Of a stretch of 64,000 bases of DNA, positions 44,345 through 54,654 are shown piece by piece. The notes beneath the pieces are model-generated. The model did no database searches. It was not told the origin of the DNA and saw only the letters and a program-made list of their open reading frames with translations. The position numbers and the translations under genes were made by a program. This stretch comes from Alloyangia pacifica (GTDB lineage: Bacteria; Pseudomonadota; Alphaproteobacteria; Rhodobacterales; Rhodobacteraceae), in the NCBI RefSeq assembly GCF_020524285.1, contig NZ_JAIVKX010000002.1, positions 124,001 through 188,000 on the forward strand, given 5' to 3'. Each line of letters starts with the position of its first letter. The stretch's first letter is position 1.

Positions 44345-45052
44345 ATGCGCATCCTTCTGGTTGAAGACGATCCGACCACGTCTAAGAGCATCGAACTGAT
44401 GCTGAACCACGCGAACCTGAACGTCTACGCCACCGACCTCGGGGAAGAGGGCATCGATCTGGCGAAGCTCTATGACTACGACCTGATCCTGCTCGACCTG
44501 AACCTGCCGGACATCCACGGGCACGAGGTGCTGCGCCAGTTGCGCATGGCACGGATCAACACGCCGATCCTGATCCTCTCCGGGGCCGATGACACCGAGA
44601 ACAAGATCAAGGGATTCGGCTTCGGTGCCGACGACTACCTGACCAAGCCCTTCCACCGCGACGAGCTGGTGGCCCGCATCCATGCCATCATCCGCCGCTC
44701 CAAGGGGCATTCCCAGTCGATCATCCGCACCGGCAAGGTCTCGGTGAACCTCGATGCCAAGACGGTCACCGTGGGCGAACGCCCCGTGCATCTGACCGGG
44801 AAGGAATACCAGATGCTCGAGCTGCTCTCTCTGCGCAAGGGAACGACCCTGACCAAGGAGATGTTCCTAAATCATCTCTACGGCGGGATGGACGAGCCCG
44901 AGCTGAAGATCATCGACGTCTTCATCTGCAAGCTGCGCAAGAAGCTCTCGGAAGCCACCGGGGATGAGAACTACATCGAGACCGTCTGGGGGCGCGGATA
45001 CGTGCTGCGCGATCCCGAGCCGCCGGTTGGCGCCATGGCAGTGAACGCCTGA
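44345..45052 (+). CDS. ctrA: Cell-cycle response regulator CtrA
   Basis: 235 aa OmpR-type regulator. Receiver with acidic pocket [20 protein letters not shown] and phospho-Asp51 in [15 protein letters not shown]; the C-terminal winged helix has [40 protein letters not shown] and [12 protein letters not shown], nearly invariant in CtrA. In Rhodobacterales CtrA controls motility, gene-transfer agents and quorum-linked functions rather than essential division. The SD GGAG is 7 nt before the ATG. Preceded by sciP. Confidence 0.97.
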   Translation: MRILLVEDDPTTSKSIELMLNHANLNVYATDLGEEGIDLAKLYDYDLILLDLNLPDIHGHEVLRQLRMARINTPILILSGADDTENKIKGFGFGADDYLTKPFHRDELVARIHAIIRRSKGHSQSIIRTGKVSVNLDAKTVTVGERPVHLTGKEYQMLELLSLRKGTTLTKEMFLNHLYGGMDEPELKIIDVFICKLRKKLSEATGDENYIETVWGRGYVLRDPEPPVGAMAVNA

Positions 45053-45102
45053 CTCTGGACGCGCCCCGCCGCGCGCCCTATCACGTCTGCCAAAAGGCGT
45101 GA

Positions 45103-47391
<2,289 letters not shown>

Positions 47392-47398
47392 CCCGGGC

Positions 47399-49489
47399 AT
47401 GAGGCAGCGCCCCGAAGTTCTCTGGCCGCTCTTTGCCGAGCTGAAGACGCTGGATGGCGTCGGCCCCAAGACCGCGCAGGCGATGGAGGGGCTGGACGTC
47501 GTCGCGCCGCGTGACCTGCTGCTGACGCTGCCGCATTCGGTGATCGACCGCCGCCCGCGCCCCTCGGTTGAGGGTGCTGATCTGCCGGGCACTGTGACCG
47601 TCGAGGTGCAGGTGCTGCGCCACATGCCCCCCGTCGTGAAGGGGCGGCCCTACCGCATCCAGGTCGAGGACGCCGAGACCACCTTTCAGCTGGTGTTCTT
47701 CCACGGCCGGGCCGACTACCTGACCCGCGTGCTGCCCGAGGGATCGCGGCGGCTGGTCTCCGGCAAGGTCGAGCTTTTCGACGGTCTGGCGCAGATGGTC
47801 CACCCCGACCACATGCTGCCGCCGGAGGAGGCGGATGCGCTGCCGCTCTTCGAGCCGGTCTACCCGCTCACCGCCGGGGTCACGCAGAAGCTCATGGCCC
47901 GCGCTGTGGCCGGGGCGCTCTCCCGCGCGCCCGAGCTGGCGGAATGGGTCGACGGCCCCCTGAAGGACCGCGAGGGCTGGCCCGACTGGCACGCCGCGCT
48001 GGAGGCGGCGCATGCCCCTGACGGCATGGCCGCGCTGAGCCCCAGCGCCCCGGCGCGCGCCCGGTTGGCCTATGACGAGCTGCTGGCGCACCAGCTGACC
48101 CTGGGCCTTGCGCGGATCAACCGCCGTAAGGGCAAGGGCTTCCCGACCATGGGCGACGGCCACCTGCGCCGCCGCGTGCTTTCGGCGCTGCCCTACCGGC
48201 CCACCGGCGCGCAGCTCAGGGCGATGGACGAGATCGCCGAGGACATGGCCGCCGAGACCCGGATGAACCGCCTGCTGCAGGGCGACGTCGGCGCGGGCAA
48301 GACGCTGGTCGCCTTCATGGCGCTGCTGGTGGCGGTGGAATCCGGCGGGCAGGGCGTGATGATGGCGCCGACCGAGATCCTCGCCCGCCAGCACATGGAG
48401 GGGCTGCAGCCGCTGGCCGAGAGCGCCGGAGTGGTGGTGGAAATCCTCACCGGCCGCGACAAGGGCGCCGAGCGCAGGGCCAAGCTGGCGGCGCTGGCGG
48501 CGGGCAATATCCACATCCTCGTGGGCACCCATGCGGTGTTCCAGGACGACGTGGTATTCAAGGCGCTGCGCCTTGCCATCGTCGACGAACAGCACCGCTT
48601 CGGCGTGCGTCAGCGGCTGGAACTGGGCCGCAAGGGGCAGGGCGCCGACGTGCTGGTGATGACCGCCACGCCGATCCCGCGCAGCCTGGCGCTGGCGCAA
48701 TATGGCGACATGGACGTCTCGGTGCTCGACGAGAAGCCGCCGGGGCGCAAGCCGGTGCAGACCGCGCTGGTCTCCACCGAGCGCATGGGCGAGGTCGTCG
48801 AGCACCTGCGCAAGGCGGTGGCCGAGGGGCGACAGGCCTATTGGGTCTGTCCGCTGGTCGAGGAGAGCGAGGTCTCGGACCTCACCGCCGCCGAGGAGCG
48901 TTTCAAGCGCCTGCGCGCGAAGCTTGGCGAGGGCGTGGTGGGGCTGGTGCATGGCCAGATGCCCCCCGCCGAGAAAGACGCCGCCATGGCGCGCTTCGTC
49001 GCCGGAGAGACCAAGGTGCTCGTCGCCACCACGGTGATCGAGGTGGGGGTGAACGTGCCCAATGCCTCGATCATGGTGATCGAGCGGGCGGAGATCTTCG
49101 GGCTGGCCCAGTTGCATCAGCTGCGCGGCCGCGTCGGCCGCGGCGAGGCCGCCTCGACCTGCCTGCTGATGTACCAGCCACCGCTCGGCGAAAGCGGCTC
49201 GAAGCGGCTGACGACCCTGCGCGAGACCGAGGATGGCTTCCGTATCTCCGAGGTCGATCTGCAGATGCGCGGCGCGGGCGATCTGATCGGCACGGCGCAA
49301 TCGGGCCTGCCGCGCTTCAAGGTGGCGGATCTCGAAAGCCAGGCCTCGCTGATGGCCATGGCGCAGAGCGATGCGCGGCGGCTGCTGGCAGAGGATCCGG
49401 AGCTGACCAGGGATCGTGGCAAGGCGGCGCGCCTGCTGCTTTGGCTGATGCGGCAGGACGAGGCGATCAAGCTGATCAGCGTGGGCTGA
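47399..49489 (+). CDS. recG: ATP-dependent DNA helicase RecG
   Basis: 696 aa. N-terminal wedge (OB) domain followed by SF2 helicase motifs: LLQGDVGAGKTLVAFM (I), VDEQHRFGVRQR (II), VMTATPIPRSLAL (III), VLVATTVIEVGVNVPNA (V) and QLHQLRGRVGRGE (VI). Drives fork reversal and branch migration. A strong terminator follows. Confidence 0.97.
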   Translation: MRQRPEVLWPLFAELKTLDGVGPKTAQAMEGLDVVAPRDLLLTLPHSVIDRRPRPSVEGADLPGTVTVEVQVLRHMPPVVKGRPYRIQVEDAETTFQLVFFHGRADYLTRVLPEGSRRLVSGKVELFDGLAQMVHPDHMLPPEEADALPLFEPVYPLTAGVTQKLMARAVAGALSRAPELAEWVDGPLKDREGWPDWHAALEAAHAPDGMAALSPSAPARARLAYDELLAHQLTLGLARINRRKGKGFPTMGDGHLRRRVLSALPYRPTGAQLRAMDEIAEDMAAETRMNRLLQGDVGAGKTLVAFMALLVAVESGGQGVMMAPTEILARQHMEGLQPLAESAGVVVEILTGRDKGAERRAKLAALAAGNIHILVGTHAVFQDDVVFKALRLAIVDEQHRFGVRQRLELGRKGQGADVLVMTATPIPRSLALAQYGDMDVSVLDEKPPGRKPVQTALVSTERMGEVVEHLRKAVAEGRQAYWVCPLVEESEVSDLTAAEERFKRLRAKLGEGVVGLVHGQMPPAEKDAAMARFVAGETKVLVATTVIEVGVNVPNASIMVIERAEIFGLAQLHQLRGRVGRGEAASTCLLMYQPPLGESGSKRLTTLRETEDGFRISEVDLQMRGAGDLIGTAQSGLPRFKVADLESQASLMAMAQSDARRLLAEDPELTRDRGKAARLLLWLMRQDEAIKLISVG

Positions 49490-49534
49490 TCGGCGCGGAT
49501 CTTATGTAAGTATCTGAAAAGTAAAAGAGAAAAT

Positions 49535-49570
49535 AAAGACCCGGAGCGCCACGGCGTGTTCCGGGTCTTT
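49535..49570 (+). terminator. Rho-independent terminator after recG
   Basis: AAAGACCCGGA and TCCGGGTCTTT form an 11-bp outer stem, extended inside by GCGCC/GGCGT-type pairing, followed by CTGTTCT. Confidence 0.88.
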
Positions 49571-49585
49571 CTGTTCTCACTCGAT

Positions 49586-49647
49586 GTTCTCATGTGTTCG
49601 CAAATGTTCTCAAAAAGTTCTTTACTCGAATCGGATCACATGAGAAC
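49586..49647. repeat. 11-bp inverted repeat flanking the LexA-type box
   Basis: GTTCTCATGTG (49586-49596) and CACATGAGAAC (49637-49647) are perfect reverse complements 40 nt apart. They bracket the GTTC-N7-GTTC box. Confidence 0.8.
49606..49620 (+). promoter_or_regulatory. LexA-type SOS box
   Basis: GTTCTCAAAAAGTTC matches the alphaproteobacterial LexA consensus GTTC-N7-GTTC exactly. Three more GTTC words precede it at 49573, 49586 and 49596 (spacings 13, 10, 10), and GAAC follows at 49644. It lies 77 bp upstream of the 40-codon gene and after the recG terminator, so it should control that gene rather than recG. Confidence 0.7.
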
Positions 49648-49696
49648 AAAAGGGCAACAAGAGAAAACGCACAGCACGCACAGAGGGAACGCCAAG

Positions 49697-49819
49697 ATGA
49701 TCGACACCATCCGCACCACCATGAGCCGCGCCGACAACACCTCGCTGGTGACCGACATGATCGGGGCTGTCTCGCTGATCGTGATCCTCGTCGGGGCGCT
49801 GCACCTGCCGCTGCTCTGA
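49697..49819 (+). CDS. 40-aa single-pass membrane protein, possibly SOS-controlled
   Basis: The frame MIDTIRTTMSRADNTSLVTD followed by MIGAVSLIVILVGALHLPLL has a polar 20-residue N-terminus and one C-terminal TM helix. GAGGGAA lies about 8 nt before the ATG. It has its own upstream region (exact GTTC-N7-GTTC box) and a terminator downstream, so it is a free-standing gene. Size, topology and the SOS-type box recall Caulobacter SidA, a 29-aa SOS-induced division inhibitor, but the sequence is not recognisably homologous. An in-frame start at 49556 would run through the box and is rejected. Confidence 0.65.
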   Translation: MIDTIRTTMSRADNTSLVTDMIGAVSLIVILVGALHLPLL

Positions 49820-49962
49820 GCTTTCGACTTTCTGCCTGCGGTCTTGCTCCGGGTGCCGTTCGCATCACTGTCCCGATGCGTCGCATTGTTTCCCCAGCTC
49901 CGGGTCGCCTGATCCCCGGATACGCAACGCGGCTCTTCCGGAGTCCACAAGACACGCCACTG

Positions 49963-49998
49963 CCGCCGCCTCCCATCCCCGGAGTGCGGCGGTTTTTT
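49963..49998 (+). terminator. Terminator after the 40-aa gene
   Basis: CCGCCGC and GCGGCGG form a 7-bp stem with a 16-nt loop, followed directly by TTTTTTC. It is about 140 bp past the stop codon. Confidence 0.65.
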
Positions 49999-50040
49999 CA
50001 TGTGGTTTGGTAGGTCTGGCCGGGTCTAGCCTATTCTCGC

Positions 50041-50070
50041 CGGGCCGGGCCGGGCCGGGCCGGGCCGGGC
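50041..50070. repeat. Pentanucleotide microsatellite (CGGGC)6
   Basis: Six perfect CGGGC copies in a row, then CCGTGGCCCG which can fold back on the array. Lies 34 bp downstream of the minus-strand scaffold gene's stop codon. Confidence 0.9.
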
Positions 50071-50103
50071 CCGTGGCCCGCACCGGGCGCAGGGGCTTGG
50101 CCG

Positions 50104-50568
50104 TCAGGCGCTGCGCGCCGCGGCGATCTCCTCGGCGGCCTCGGTCGCCGCGTCCAGCGCCAGCATGATCGACGCATGGCGATTCTTGTAGGCCGCCGCC
50201 GGGCGCAGCACCTCGAGCCCGTCGAAGGGGGCAGGCGGGGTCGGCCCGTCCTCTTTCAGCATGGCGCGCAGCGCGTCACGCGCCTGCGCCAGCTGCTCGG
50301 GGGTGCAGCCGATGATCGCCTCGCCGACCACCGAGGCCGCCGCCTGGCCGAGCGCGCAGGCCTTCACGTCTTGGCCGAAGTCGCTGACCCGGCCGTCCTG
50401 CAGCGCGAGATCCACGGTCACCGTCGAGCCGCAGAGCGGCGAGCGCTTCTTCACCGTGGCGTCGGGATGCTCCAGACGCTCGGTCCGGGGGATATCCGCC
50501 GCCAGCGCAAGGATGCGCGAGGAGTAGAGCTTGATCAGATCGGTTTCGGCGGTGGTATTGGCGGACAT
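50104..50568 (-). CDS. NifU/SufU-like Fe-S scaffold homologue
   Basis: 154 aa. IscU-type fold with two of the usual three cysteines: SPLCGSTVTVDL and KACALGQAAASVVGEAIIG. At the third position, where IscU/SufU have R-x-x-C, this protein reads NRHASIMLAL with Ser, so the classic three-Cys cluster site is incomplete; a further Cys in IIGC exists. Such variants are found beside hisI in alphaproteobacteria, as here. The ATG 50568 has AAAGGGAA upstream. Divergent from hisI with a 69-bp gap. Role in Fe-S assembly is likely but not certain. Confidence 0.8.
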   Translation of the reverse strand: MSANTTAETDLIKLYSSRILALAADIPRTERLEHPDATVKKRSPLCGSTVTVDLALQDGRVSDFGQDVKACALGQAAASVVGEAIIGCTPEQLAQARDALRAMLKEDGPTPPAPFDGLEVLRPAAAYKNRHASIMLALDAATEAAEEIAAARSA

Positions 50569-50637
50569 GGGTTTCCCTTTCGGCTCGCCCCCCATAGATA
50601 GGGCGCGCGCCCGGCGCCTGCAAAAGGGAATTTCACC

Positions 50638-51000
50638 ATGAGCTTCGATCCTGCGACCTTGGTCTATGACGCAAACGGCCTGATCCCCTGCATCGCGCAG
50701 GAGGAGGCGACTGGCGAGGTGCTGATGATGGCCTGGATGAACGCCGAGTCCGTCGCCCGCACGCTCGAGACCGGCCGAGTCACCTATTGGTCGCGCTCGC
50801 GCCAGAGCTTCTGGGTGAAGGGCGAAAGCTCGGGCCACCTGCAGGAGCTGGTCGAACTGCGCGTCGATTGCGACAGCGACTGCCTGCTGGCCCTCGTGCG
50901 CCAGACCGGCCCTGCCTGCCACACCAACCGCCGCAGCTGCTTCTACACCGCCGTGCGCGATGGCGAGCCGGTCGAAATCCTGACGCCCATGGAAGACTGA
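50638..51000 (+). CDS. hisI: Phosphoribosyl-AMP cyclohydrolase
   Basis: 120 aa, monofunctional (not fused to HisE). Third step of histidine synthesis. The metal-binding DCDSDC motif (VELRVDCDSDCLLALV), YWSRSRQSFWVKGESSGH and PACHTNRRSCFY are intact. ATG follows AAAAGGGAA-type SD. Stands alone; other his genes are not in the window. Confidence 0.96.
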   Translation: MSFDPATLVYDANGLIPCIAQEEATGEVLMMAWMNAESVARTLETGRVTYWSRSRQSFWVKGESSGHLQELVELRVDCDSDCLLALVRQTGPACHTNRRSCFYTAVRDGEPVEILTPMED

Positions 51001-51025
51001 CGCACCGCGCCACTTCCGGCACGGC

Positions 51026-51110
51026 CCTTCTTCTCTTTCAAAATACGCCGGGGTGAGGCGCGCAGCGCCGAGGGGCGGAGCCCCTCTCTTGCACGGGGGC
51101 GTCGGCGCCC
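51026..51110. repeat. Intergenic repeat element between hisI and gluQ
   Basis: A single arm CTTCTTCTCTTTCAAAATAC (51027-51046), reverse-oriented relative to the one at 34.5 kb, followed by GCCGGGGTGAG, the hairpin GGCGCGCAGCGCC and GGGGCGGAGCCCC. Same modules as at 34.5 and 53.6 kb; may terminate hisI and gluQ. Confidence 0.65.
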
Positions 51111-51111
51111 C

Positions 51112-51987
51112 TCAGCCACCGAGCCCGACCAAGCGCCGGATGTCCTCGGGCGTTGCCCCGTCCTCGCGATATTTGGCGATCGCCCGCGCGTCGTCGCGCT
51201 TGGCCAGGCGCTTGCCCGCGTCGTCGCGGATGAGGTCGTGGTGGTGGTAAATCGGCGTCTCCAGCCCCAGGATCCGCTGCAGGACCACGTGGATTGCCGT
51301 TGCCTCGAAGAGATCGCGCCCGCGGACCACGTGGGTGATGCCCTGCGCCGCGTCATCCAGCACCACCGACAGGTGGTAGGAGCCGGGAAAATCTCGCCGC
51401 GACAGCACCACGTCGCCGACGTGGCTCAGCAGCCCGTCAGCCGAGAGCGCGATGCGCCCGGTCTCACCCTCGGGACCCGCGCCGGTCTCCTCGAACCACA
51501 AATCCTCGCCGATCTGAGCCAGGGCCCGCGCCATGTTCAGCCGCAGCGCCGCGCCGCGCGGGCGGGGCGTCGTGCCGTAGCCCGGGGCCAGCAAGTCGCG
51601 GCAAGTGCCGGGGTAGACCAGCCCATCGGGCCCGTAGGCGGGCTCCGCGCCTTCCTGCGGCGCCGAGGCGGCGGCCTGGATATCGCGGCGGGTGCACTGG
51701 CAGGGGTAGATCAGCTCGCGCGCCCAGAGCGCATCGAGCGCTGCCTCGTAGGCGGGCAGCCGGTTCGACTGGCGCATCGGCTCCTCGTCCCACCGCAGGC
51801 CGAGCCAGCGCAGATCCCCGTAGATCTGCGCCTCCCAATGGGCGCGCGAGCGGGTGCTGTCGATGTCCTCGATGCGCAGCAGGAAGGCACCGCCCGCCGC
51901 ACGCGCCATGCCCTCGGCCAGAAGCGCCGAATAGCCGTGGCCGAGGTGCAGCGGGCCGGTGGGCGAAGGGGCGAAGCGCGTGCGCAA
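51112..51987 (-). CDS. gluQ: Glutamyl-Q tRNA(Asp) synthetase
   Basis: 291 aa, a truncated glutamyl-tRNA synthetase catalytic domain. HIGH-like motif in FAPSPTGPLHLGHGYSALLA, zinc-binding YPCQCTRRDI, and a KMSKS-like GKRLAKRDDA. It loads glutamate on queuosine 34 of tRNA-Asp. The start is TTG at 51987, preceded by GAGGA at 5 nt that overlaps the end of the upstream small gene; no in-frame ATG or GTG fits. Third gene of the trmFO operon. Confidence 0.93.
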   Translation of the reverse strand: MRTRFAPSPTGPLHLGHGYSALLAEGMARAAGGAFLLRIEDIDSTRSRAHWEAQIYGDLRWLGLRWDEEPMRQSNRLPAYEAALDALWARELIYPCQCTRRDIQAAASAPQEGAEPAYGPDGLVYPGTCRDLLAPGYGTTPRPRGAALRLNMARALAQIGEDLWFEETGAGPEGETGRIALSADGLLSHVGDVVLSRRDFPGSYHLSVVLDDAAQGITHVVRGRDLFEATAIHVVLQRILGLETPIYHHHDLIRDDAGKRLAKRDDARAIAKYREDGATPEDIRRLVGLGG

Positions 51988-51988
51988 A

Positions 51989-52210
51989 TCAGTCCTCGCG
52001 GCGATAGGCCTTCTCGATGCGCCGGGTGCGGCGCTCCTCGCCGGACTGGTAGATCAGCACCCAGGCCAGCAGGATGAACATCGGATGCGTGAGCCCGCCC
52101 GAGAAGATGATGGCCGGCACCCAGATCAGGAAGACGACGATGCCGAGGATCGGCCGCCCCGTCAGCAGGATCGACAGCGGCGGCAGCAGCAGGGCGAGCA
52201 CATAGTTCAC
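51989..52210 (-). CDS. Small membrane protein resembling YqaE/Pmp3
   Basis: 73 aa. The start is GTG 52210, overlapping the trmFO TGA as GTGA. It reads [20 protein letters not shown] with the LLPPL pattern of Pmp3/YqaE, then [18 protein letters not shown] and [11 protein letters not shown], three hydrophobic segments, and a charged tail [16 protein letters not shown]. Pmp3 proteins are small membrane peptides tied to membrane potential. Coupled on both sides: trmFO upstream, gluQ 1 nt downstream. Confidence 0.75.
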   Translation of the reverse strand: MNYVLALLLPPLSILLTGRPILGIVVFLIWVPAIIFSGGLTHPMFILLAWVLIYQSGEERRTRRIEKAYRRED

Positions 52211-53559
52211 GCGGGCACCTCCTGCGCGGCGAGCCACTCCTGCCAGACGGTCTTGGCGCGGTCGGTGTAGCCCTTGTAGCGCTCCTTGCGGCCGCGGCGG
52301 CCGCCGCGCAGCCCTTCGAGCGGGCGGAACAGGCCGAAGTTCACGTTCATCGGCTGGAAGGTCTTGGCCTCGGCGCCGCCGGTGATGTGGTGGATGAGCG
52401 CGCCATGGGCGCTGTCCTGCGGCACCGCGGGCAGCTCGCGGCCGAGGATCTCCGCCGCGGCCATGCGGCCCGCGAGCAGCCCCATCGAGGCGCTTTCCAC
52501 GTAGCCCTCGACCCCGGTGATCTGACCGGCAAAGCGCAGGTTCGGCCGCGCGCGCAGGCGCATCTGCGCGTCGAGCAGCGTCGGCGAGTTGAGGAAGGTG
52601 TTGCGGTGGATGCCGCCGAGACGCGCGAAGCTGGCGTTCTCCAGACCCGGAATGCGGCGGAAGACCTCGGTCTGCGCGCCGTATTTCATCTTCGTCTGGA
52701 AGCCGACGATGTTGTAGAGCGTGCCGAGCGCATTGTCGCGGCGCAGCTGCACGACCGCATAGGCCTTTTGCTCGGGGTTGTGCGGGTTGGTGAGGCCGAT
52801 GGGCTTCATCGGGCCGTGGCGCAGCGTCTCGCGGCCGCGCTCGGCCATCACCTCGATCGGCAGGCAGCCGTCGAAATAGCCCGCGGTCTCACCCTCGTGG
52901 AACTCGGTCTTCTCGGCGGCCAGAAGCGCGTCGATGAAGCCCTCGTACTGCTCCTTGGTCATCGGGCAGTTGATGTAGGCCTTCTGCTCTTCCTCGGTCT
53001 CACCCTTGTCGTAGCGGCTCTGCAGCCAGGCGACGTCCATGTCGATCGTGTCGAAATAGACGATGGGGGCGATGGCGTCGAAGAAGGCCAGCGCCTCGGC
53101 GCCGGTCTGCTGCTGCAGCGCCTTGCCGAGCGCGCCCGAGGTCAACGGGCCGGTGGCGAAGATCCAATGCCCGTCCGAGGGCAGCTCGGTGATCTCCTCG
53201 TAGCTCACGCGCACGTTCGGCAGCGCGCGCAGCCTGGCGGTCACCGTCTCGGAGAAGGGATCGCGGTCCACCGCCAGCGCGCCGCCCGCGGGCAGCCGGT
53301 GCTCGGCGGCGGTGTGCATGATCAACGAGTCCGCCTGGCGCATCTCCCAGTGCAGCAGACCGACGGCGTTCTGCTCGTGATCGTCCGAGCGGAAGGAGTT
53401 CGAGCAGACCATCTCGGCGAGGTTGCCGGTGCGATGGGCGAAGGTTTCCACCTTCGGCCGCATCTCGTGGATCACCACGTCAACGCCCTGCCGCGCCGCC
53501 TGCCAGGCGGCCTCGGACCCGGCCATGCCGCCGCCCACGATATGAAGAGTTTTGTCCAT
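52207..53559 (-). CDS. trmFO: Folate-dependent tRNA m5U54 methyltransferase
   Basis: 450 aa flavoprotein. FAD motif [30 protein letters not shown] and [18 protein letters not shown] blocks, and [20 protein letters not shown] with the catalytic Cys are typical. Methylates U54 in the T-loop with methylenetetrahydrofolate. The ATG lacks a clear SD. Starts the trmFO-Pmp3-like-gluQ operon. Confidence 0.96.
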   Translation of the reverse strand: MDKTLHIVGGGMAGSEAAWQAARQGVDVVIHEMRPKVETFAHRTGNLAEMVCSNSFRSDDHEQNAVGLLHWEMRQADSLIMHTAAEHRLPAGGALAVDRDPFSETVTARLRALPNVRVSYEEITELPSDGHWIFATGPLTSGALGKALQQQTGAEALAFFDAIAPIVYFDTIDMDVAWLQSRYDKGETEEEQKAYINCPMTKEQYEGFIDALLAAEKTEFHEGETAGYFDGCLPIEVMAERGRETLRHGPMKPIGLTNPHNPEQKAYAVVQLRRDNALGTLYNIVGFQTKMKYGAQTEVFRRIPGLENASFARLGGIHRNTFLNSPTLLDAQMRLRARPNLRFAGQITGVEGYVESASMGLLAGRMAAAEILGRELPAVPQDSAHGALIHHITGGAEAKTFQPMNVNFGLFRPLEGLRGGRRGRKERYKGYTDRAKTVWQEWLAAQEVPA

Positions 53560-53617
53560 GCGAGGCAGATAGGCGATCCGCGCCCCGGTGTTAAGAGGGC
53601 GCGGGGCGGTTGGCGGG

Positions 53618-53723
53618 AAAAGGGGGCTGCCGCCCCCTCGGCGCGGCGCGCCTCACCCCCCGCGCGTATTTGAAAAGAGAAGAAGGAGGCGCGGCCCGCA
53701 GCTTCTTCTCTTCGCAAATACGC
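53618..53723. repeat. Intergenic repeat element with 22-bp near-perfect inverted arms
   Basis: Arm GCGTATTTGAAAAGAGAAG extending to AAG (53664-53685) pairs with 53702-53723 with 20 of 22 matches. It is preceded by GGGGGCTGCCGCCCCC and CGGCGCGGCGCGCC hairpins. It is the second full copy of the palindrome at 25,680 and lies between trmFO and the dihaem cytochrome gene. Confidence 0.85.
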
Positions 53724-53757
53724 AAATCCCGCCGTCGCCACCGGCGCGGGGCCGGGG

Positions 53758-54651
53758 TCAGTCCATGATCCCGCCCTCGGGCAGCGCCTTGACGTAGGCA
53801 GCGACGGCGGCGCGGTCCTCGGCGGGAAGCTGCGCGAAATTGTCGATCACCTCGACCATGTGGCCGCCGGCGCTGTCGTAGTCGGGGGTGAAGCCGGTCT
53901 CGAGGTAATAGGCGATATCCTCGGCGCTCCAGCTCAGCTTGTCGGGGGTGAGCGCGGGAATGCTGCCCTTGCCATCGGGCGCCGGGGCGCCGGTGAGCCA
54001 GGTGTCGCGCTGCAGCCCGCCGAAGCGGTCGCGCGGCGTGTGGCATTCGCCGCAATGGGCCAGCGCCTCGACGAGGTAGCGGCCGCGGCGGGCCTCGTCG
54101 GTCTCGGCGGCGGTGATCCATGCCGGGTCGAGGTAAAGCTGCTTCCACAGGCCGAGGCCGCGGCGAAGGTTGAAGGGAAAGCCGACCTCATGCGGTTGGC
54201 TTGGGGACTCGGCTTCGGGCAGGGTGCGGATGTAGCTCCAGAGGTCGACGACGTCCTGCGGCGCCATGCGGATGTAGGAGGTGTAGGGGAACGCGGGGTA
54301 ATAATGCCGACCCTCGGGCGAGACGCCACGCAGCAGGGCATTGGCAAAGTCGTGCAGGCTCCAGGCGCCGATGCCCGCCTGCGGGTGCGGCGAGATATTG
54401 GGGGCGATGAAGGTGCCGAAGTCCGAGGCAAACCGCTGGCCGCCAGCGAGCACCAGCTTGTCCTCGCTCTCCGGCGCGTGGTGGCAGGAGGCGCAGCCCG
54501 CAGCGGTGAACACCGTCTCTCCGTGGACCGGATCGCCGCCCGCGTCATCGGCAAATTCTCCGGCGGGCAGCCGGTCGGGGGCGCTGATCATCCAGACCGC
54601 CCCGCCCGCCAGTGCGGCGAGAAGGACCAGAAAGCCGAGCAGGCCGCGCAT
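53758..54651 (-). CDS. Dihaem c-type cytochrome
   Basis: 297 aa. N-terminal TM/signal anchor (LLGFLVLLAALAGGAVWMI), two haem motifs CASCH (Cys53-Cys56-His57) and CGECH (near 200), with Met ligand candidates in YIRMAPQDVVDLW and GGHMVEV. The layout resembles the dihaem subunit of alcohol/gluconate dehydrogenases or the partner of cytochrome c prime in this family. Follows the cytochrome c prime gene by 3 bp on the same strand, so both are co-transcribed. Confidence 0.88.
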   Translation of the reverse strand: MRGLLGFLVLLAALAGGAVWMISAPDRLPAGEFADDAGGDPVHGETVFTAAGCASCHHAPESEDKLVLAGGQRFASDFGTFIAPNISPHPQAGIGAWSLHDFANALLRGVSPEGRHYYPAFPYTSYIRMAPQDVVDLWSYIRTLPEAESPSQPHEVGFPFNLRRGLGLWKQLYLDPAWITAAETDEARRGRYLVEALAHCGECHTPRDRFGGLQRDTWLTGAPAPDGKGSIPALTPDKLSWSAEDIAYYLETGFTPDYDSAGGHMVEVIDNFAQLPAEDRAAVAAYVKALPEGGIMD

Positions 54652-54654
54652 CGT

